A stretch of 64,000 nt of DNA from Microbacterium sp. SMR1. Lineage in GTDB: Bacteria > Actinomycetota > Actinomycetes > Actinomycetales > Microbacteriaceae. Positions 60,215-64,000 of the stretch are shown in pieces. Location: positions 642,610 to 706,609 of the forward strand of contig NZ_QMBN01000002.1 of the NCBI RefSeq assembly GCF_003289625.1. Reading direction: 5' to 3'. Under the pieces are notes generated by a model. It did no database searches, was not told the origin of the DNA, and saw nothing but the letters and a program-made list of their open reading frames with translations. Position 1 is the first letter of the stretch. Each line of letters starts with the position of its first letter. The position numbers and the translations under genes were made by a program.

Positions 60215-61749
60215 GCGGTCACTCGATTCGTTCCGGGGTTCAGGCGCACGGTCACGCGCGCCCAGGAGAGCGGGGGAAGGGTCAGGGTCACGGAGCTGTC
60301 GCGGATGTCGACGGCGAGGGATGCCGGCGCGACGGGCTGCGACGACGCGCTGTTGACGGTGTGCCGGTCGCCGCCGGCGGGGACGGTCAGCACGAGCGCC
60401 TCGGCGCCCGCGGCCGAGCGGTCCAGATCGATCGTGACGGGTGTCTCGGCGTCGAGCCCGCGGTGCACGAGGAAGATCGACAGCTCGTCGCCGGCGATCG
60501 TCGCAACGGCGTCGACGGCGCCCACGTCGCCGTAGCGCGCGGTCGGGATGACGCCAGTGTCGATGACCGGCACCACGACGTGGCCGGATGCCGCGGCCGC
60601 GGTCAGCTGGAAGGGGAAGAAGGTGGTCTGCCGCCAGGCCGCGCCGCCCGGCTCGGTGCGGATCGGCGCGATGACGTTGACGAGCTGCGCGAGATTCGCC
60701 ATCGAGACGCGGTCGGCGCGGCGGAGCATCGTGATGAGGAGGGACCCGACGACGACGGCATCCGTGACGGTGTAGTCGTCCTCGATGAGGCGCGGGGCGA
60801 CGGGCCAGTCGCCCGTGAACACCTCGGGCTTGTCGACCTCGTTCCAGCGGGTCTGGTTCCAGACGTTCCACTCGTCGACGCTGATGCCGATGGGGTCGGT
60901 GATGCCGCGCTCGGCGCGCACCTCGTCGATGATGCCGGCGACTTCGCCGATGTAGGCGTCGAGCGCGGCGCCGGAGGCGAGGAAGCTCGCGGGGTCGCCC
61001 GGGGTCTCCTCGTAGTAGGCGTGCACGGAGATGTGGTCGACGAGCCCCGCGGTGTGACGGAGCACGGTGCGCTCCCACTCGCCGAAGGTCGGCATCTCGT
61101 GGTTCGAGCTGCCCGCGGCGACGAGCTCGATGTCGGGATCGATGAACCGCATGAGTCGGGCGCTCTCGGCAGCGAGGCGGCCGTACTCGTCGGCGGTCTT
61201 GTGGCCGATCTGCCAGGGGCCGTCCATCTCGTTGCCCAGGCACCAGAGCCGGATGCCGAAGGGCTCGGCGCGCCCGTTCTCGCGGCGGCGCTCCGACAGG
61301 GCGGTGCCGCCCGGGTGATTGGCGTACTCGAGCAGGTCGGCGGCCTCGGCGACGCCGCGCGTGCCGAGGTTCACGGCCTCCATGAGCTCGAGCCCCGCCT
61401 GCTCGGCCCACGCGGCGAACTCGTGCAGCCCGACCTGGTTGGTCTCGGTGCTGTGCCATGCGGCATCCAGGCGCACGGGGCGCTGGCCGCGCGGGCCGAC
61501 GCCGTCCTCCCACCGGTAGCCCGAGACGAAGTTGCCCCCGGGATAGCGCACGACGGTCGCGCCCAGCTCACGCACGAGCTCGAGGACGTCGGCGCGGAAG
61601 CCGGCGTCGTCGGCCGTGGCGTGACCCGGCTCGAAGATGCCGTCGTAGACGCAGCGGCCCATGTGCTCGACGAAGGTGCCGAAGAGCCGGCGCGGGACAA
61701 CGGGCCCGGGTGCGGCCGTGTCGAGCGAGATGCGGGTGGGGGAGGTCAT
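60211..61749 (-). CDS. GH51 alpha-L-arabinofuranosidase (copy 2)
   Basis: A 512-residue enzyme very similar in layout to copy 1 at 11747: GTFVEHMGRCVYDGIFEP, RYPGGNFVSGYRWEDG, acid/base in CLGNEMDGPWQIG and nucleophile in SVDEWNVWN. No signal peptide. It shares an operon with a GH35 beta-galactosidase and a sugar ABC system, which points to arabinogalactan side chains as the substrate. The ATG at 61749 has an AGGAGAAG site. Confidence 0.95.
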   Translation of the reverse strand: MTSPTRISLDTAAPGPVVPRRLFGTFVEHMGRCVYDGIFEPGHATADDAGFRADVLELVRELGATVVRYPGGNFVSGYRWEDGVGPRGQRPVRLDAAWHSTETNQVGLHEFAAWAEQAGLELMEAVNLGTRGVAEAADLLEYANHPGGTALSERRRENGRAEPFGIRLWCLGNEMDGPWQIGHKTADEYGRLAAESARLMRFIDPDIELVAAGSSNHEMPTFGEWERTVLRHTAGLVDHISVHAYYEETPGDPASFLASGAALDAYIGEVAGIIDEVRAERGITDPIGISVDEWNVWNQTRWNEVDKPEVFTGDWPVAPRLIEDDYTVTDAVVVGSLLITMLRRADRVSMANLAQLVNVIAPIRTEPGGAAWRQTTFFPFQLTAAAASGHVVVPVIDTGVIPTARYGDVGAVDAVATIAGDELSIFLVHRGLDAETPVTIDLDRSAAGAEALVLTVPAGGDRHTVNSASSQPVAPASLAVDIRDSSVTLTLPPLSWARVTVRLNPGTNRVTA

Positions 61750-61774
61750 TGCTCTTCTCCTGAGGGGACATGGC

Positions 61775-61815
61775 GAGGGGCGGGCCGGACCGAAGCTCGA
61801 TGCGACCCGCCCCTC
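61775..61815 (-). promoter_or_regulatory. Intercistronic stem-loop after the solute-binding-protein gene
   Basis: GAGGGGCGGG (61775-61784) and CCCGCCCCTC (61806-61815) form a perfect 10-bp stem with a 21-nt loop, 8 nt after the stop codon of the solute-binding gene. In sugar ABC operons such a stem often protects the binding-protein mRNA or partly ends transcription, giving more binding protein than enzymes. No T-run is present. Confidence 0.6.
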
Positions 61816-61823
61816 GTCGGGCG

Positions 61824-63170
61824 TCACTTGTTGACGGTGAAGCCCTGGTCGTTGCCGTACTGCACGAGCTGGTCCTGCCACGTGGCGAGGCCCTCGTTCA
61901 GGTCGGACTTCGAGGCGTAGGACTGCCCGACGGTGTCGCTGAAGATGCTGTTCGCGTACACCTGGAAGGGCAGGTACTGCCAGCCGGGACGCACGTCCTT
62001 GGCCGCCTGCACGAGCACCTCGTTGATCTTCTGGCCGCCGAAGTACTCGGGTGCCTTGTTCAGGAACTCATCCGACTCGAGCTGCGCGGTCGTCGAGGGG
62101 AAGCCGCCGCTCTCGGCGAAGATCGTCAGGCTCTCCTCGTCGTTGTTCAGCCACTTCAGGAACGCGGCGGCGAGCGCCGGGTTCTCGCTCTGCTTCGTGA
62201 CCGCCTGGCCGCCGCCGCCGTTCTCGGCCGAGACCGGGGTGCCGTCGTAGGTCGGCATGGGAGCCACGCGCCAGTCGCCCGCCGCGTCGGCCACCGACGA
62301 CTCGAGGTTGCCGGGCATCCAGGCGCCGATGACGAGGGTCGCGATCGAGCCGTCGCCGAGGCCCTTGAACCACTCGTCGCTCCAGCTCGGGGTGCTGGCG
62401 ATCAGGTCGTCCTCGACGAGCGTGTTCCAGGTGTCGGCCCACTTCTTCGAGCCATCGTCGGCGACGTTGATCGTCACGTCGGTGCCATCGGCGGAGAACG
62501 GCTGGCCGCCCGCCTGCCAGATCATGCTGGTGGCGAAGCCGGCGTCACCGGTGTCGTTCGTGATCTTCTTCGTCGGGTCGGCGGCGGTGAGCTGACGCGC
62601 GGTGGCGATGTACTCGTCCCACGTCGTCGGGACCGTCAGGCCGTACTGGTCGAAGACCGCCTTGTTGTAGAACAGCGCCATGGGGCCCGAGTCCTGCGGG
62701 AGGCCGTAGATCTTGCCGTCGAAGTCGACGGAGTTCCACGTCGAGGCGGTGTAGTCGCTCTCGAGGTCGCCGAAGCCGTAGGGTGCGAGGTCGAGCAGCC
62801 CGTCGGTGAGGGCGAACTGGGGGAAGGCGTAGTACTCGATCTGCACGACGTCGGGGGCGCCCGAGCCGGCCTTGATCGCGTTCTGGAGCTTGGTGTACTC
62901 CTCGGTGTTGGTGCCCGCGTTGACGACGTTGACCTTGACCTCGGGGTACTTCTTCATGAACGCCTCGGCCTGCGCCTCGGCGGACGGGGTCCACGACCAG
63001 TAGGTGATCTCACCGCCGGCCTTCAGGGCCGCGTCGAGATCGTCGGGGTTGCCGCCGCCCGCGGCGGGGCCGGAGGACGAGCAGGCGGCCAGCACGAGGC
63101 CGGCGGCTGCGGTCAGGGCCACGACGGATGCGGCGCGACGCAGCGCCGATCCCTTGCGCATGGGTGTCAT
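61824..63170 (-). CDS. ABC sugar transporter, extracellular solute-binding lipoprotein
   Basis: A 448-residue family-1 sugar-binding protein. The signal peptide MRKGSALRRAASVVALTAAAG ends in lipobox LAAC, so the mature protein is lipid-anchored. The mature part opens EITYWSWTPSAEAQAEAF and includes PDVVQIEYYAFPQFA and VIGAWMPGNL. The gene order (permease, binding protein, glycosidases) is unusual, since the binding protein usually comes first. The ATG at 63170 has a GAAGGAACTCCC site. The sugar is probably an arabino- or galacto-oligosaccharide. Confidence 0.92.
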   Translation of the reverse strand: MTPMRKGSALRRAASVVALTAAAGLVLAACSSSGPAAGGGNPDDLDAALKAGGEITYWSWTPSAEAQAEAFMKKYPEVKVNVVNAGTNTEEYTKLQNAIKAGSGAPDVVQIEYYAFPQFALTDGLLDLAPYGFGDLESDYTASTWNSVDFDGKIYGLPQDSGPMALFYNKAVFDQYGLTVPTTWDEYIATARQLTAADPTKKITNDTGDAGFATSMIWQAGGQPFSADGTDVTINVADDGSKKWADTWNTLVEDDLIASTPSWSDEWFKGLGDGSIATLVIGAWMPGNLESSVADAAGDWRVAPMPTYDGTPVSAENGGGGQAVTKQSENPALAAAFLKWLNNDEESLTIFAESGGFPSTTAQLESDEFLNKAPEYFGGQKINEVLVQAAKDVRPGWQYLPFQVYANSIFSDTVGQSYASKSDLNEGLATWQDQLVQYGNDQGFTVNK

Positions 63171-63187
63171 GGGAGTTCCTTCACTTC

Positions 63188-63217
63188 GTTGTTGTGGATT
63201 CGGGTTGTTGTGGATTC
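63188..63217. repeat. 14-bp direct repeat between the permease and binding-protein genes
   Basis: GTTGTTGTGGATTC occurs at 63188-63201 and again at 63204-63217, a 16-bp period. It lies in the 82-bp gap just before the binding-protein ribosome site. A role as a protein-binding site is possible but unproven. Confidence 0.75.
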
Positions 63218-63252
63218 AGGTGGTGCGGAATACAGGGTCTTCGGGGGTGTGC

Positions 63253-64000
63253 TCACTGCTTGACGCTGCCGGCGCTCAGACCGGACTGCCAGAAGCGCTG
63301 CAGCATGAGGAAGGCCACCACGATCGGGATGATCGACAACAGCGATCCGGTGATCACCAGGTTGTAGATCGGCTGCGCCGCGGCTCCGGTGGCCTGGGCG
63401 TTCCACTGGTTGAGCCCGACGGTGAGCGGGTACCAGGCGGGGTCGCTGAGCATGATGAGTGGGAGGAAGTAGTTGTTCCACGTGGCGACGACCGCGAACA
63501 GCAGCACGGTGACGATGCCGGGCATGAGGAGCTTGGTCGAGATGGTGAAGAACGTGCGCATCTCGCTGGCGCCGTCCATCCGAGCGGCCTCGAGCAGCTC
63601 GGTGGGAACGGCGTCGCTGGCGAACACCCACATCAGGTACAGGCCGAAGGGGCTGATGAGCGAGGGGATGATGATCGCCCACGGGGTGTTCGTCAGGCCC
63701 AGCTGGCTGAACATGAGGAACGTGGGGACCGCGAGGGCGGTGCCGGGAACGGCGACGGCGCCGATGACGACGGCGAAGACCGCCTTGCGGCCGCGGAAGT
63801 TGTACTTCGCCAGGCCGTAGCCCGCCATTGTGGCCAGCACCGTGGCTCCGCCCGCGCCGACGACGACATAGAGGAGCGTGTTGCCGAGCCACCGCAGGAA
63901 GATGCCGTCGCGGTAGGTGAACGTGTCGACGATGTTGTTCCACAGGTTGAAGCTGTCGCCGAACCAGAGGCCGAACGTCGTGAACAGGTCTCCCTGCGTC
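63253..64000 (-). CDS. ABC sugar transporter permease, MalG type (5' end outside window)
   Basis: About 249 residues are visible; the reading frame is open to the right edge, where residues read GDLFTTFGLWFGDSFNLW. About five membrane segments are seen. The EAA loop reads ELLEAARMDGASEMRTFF, and the end is FWQSGLSAGSVKQ, typical of MalG-like permeases. A MalF-type partner and possibly a regulator should lie beyond the window. No ATPase gene is seen. Confidence 0.9.
   Translation of the reverse strand, partial: TQGDLFTTFGLWFGDSFNLWNNIVDTFTYRDGIFLRWLGNTLLYVVVGAGGATVLATMAGYGLAKYNFRGRKAVFAVVIGAVAVPGTALAVPTFLMFSQLGLTNTPWAIIIPSLISPFGLYLMWVFASDAVPTELLEAARMDGASEMRTFFTISTKLLMPGIVTVLLFAVVATWNNYFLPLIMLSDPAWYPLTVGLNQWNAQATGAAAQPIYNLVITGSLLSIIPIVVAFLMLQRFWQSGLSAGSVKQ

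Overview
The window is high-GC, densely coded DNA from an actinobacterium. Several features point to Microbacteriaceae, most likely Microbacterium or a close relative: PutA of about 1,230 residues, a DUF222/HNH protein, carbohydrate ABC operons without their own ATPase, a DUF404/DUF403/transglutaminase trio, and a strongly enriched GGATGCC/GGCATCC word. This assignment is inference from gene content, not from a marker gene. No rRNA, tRNA, CRISPR array, insertion sequence or prophage was seen.

Layout. 1-4.1 kb: end of an enoyl-CoA hydratase, a cytochrome b-like membrane protein, a DUF222/HNH protein, a GNAT acetyltransferase and a membrane protein. 4.2-7.3 kb: TPP riboswitch with thiM-thiE-thiD/tenA. 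7.3-13.3 kb: LacI regulator, sugar ABC transporter (lipoprotein and two permeases) and a GH51 arabinofuranosidase. 13.3-24.7 kb: thioesterase, putA, TetR/DUF952 pair, aldo/keto reductase, a RocD-like aminotransferase that has lost its PLP lysine, and the ATP-grasp/alpha-E/transglutaminase cluster. 24.7-26.7 kb: drug-type MFS exporter and a small acidic protein. 26.8-38.4 kb: L-rhamnose operon (mutarotase, isomerase, transporter, esterase, aldolase/dehydrogenase fusion, kinase), its divergent LacI regulator and a secreted PL11 rhamnogalacturonan lyase. 38.4-44.6 kb: MarR-MFS pair, alpha/beta hydrolase, FtsX-type ABC exporter and a lipoate ligase. 44.6-48.1 kb: a coupled five-gene operon headed by a WXG100-like protein and a candidate type VII secretion substrate. 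48.2-53.9 kb: type-B carboxylesterase, then an ECF sigma factor with an anti-sigma-like/Asp23 fusion, divergent from an Asp23/Gls24 envelope-stress operon. 53.9-58.4 kb: galK, galT, a LacI regulator and galE. 58.4-64 kb: GH35 beta-galactosidase, a second GH51 arabinofuranosidase, a sugar-binding lipoprotein and a permease cut by the window end.

Together the carbohydrate genes can be read as a dispersed programme for pectic rhamnogalacturonan I. PL11 cuts the backbone, GH51 and GH35 enzymes trim arabinan and galactan side chains, the ABC and MFS systems import the products, and the rha and gal (Leloir) enzymes feed them to central metabolism, with a LacI-type repressor beside three of the four loci. 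The glycosidases at both ends lack export signals, so they probably act on imported oligosaccharides.

Two general patterns stand out. At least fourteen genes have a TAnnnT -10 box only 6-7 nt before the start codon, which implies leaderless mRNAs. Several intergenic gaps hold long dyad elements, and two of these, each 85 nt, share their end sequences. Start codons were chosen from these -10 boxes, from Shine-Dalgarno spacing or from 4-bp ATGA/GTGA overlaps. Functions were assigned by reading motifs, without database searches.
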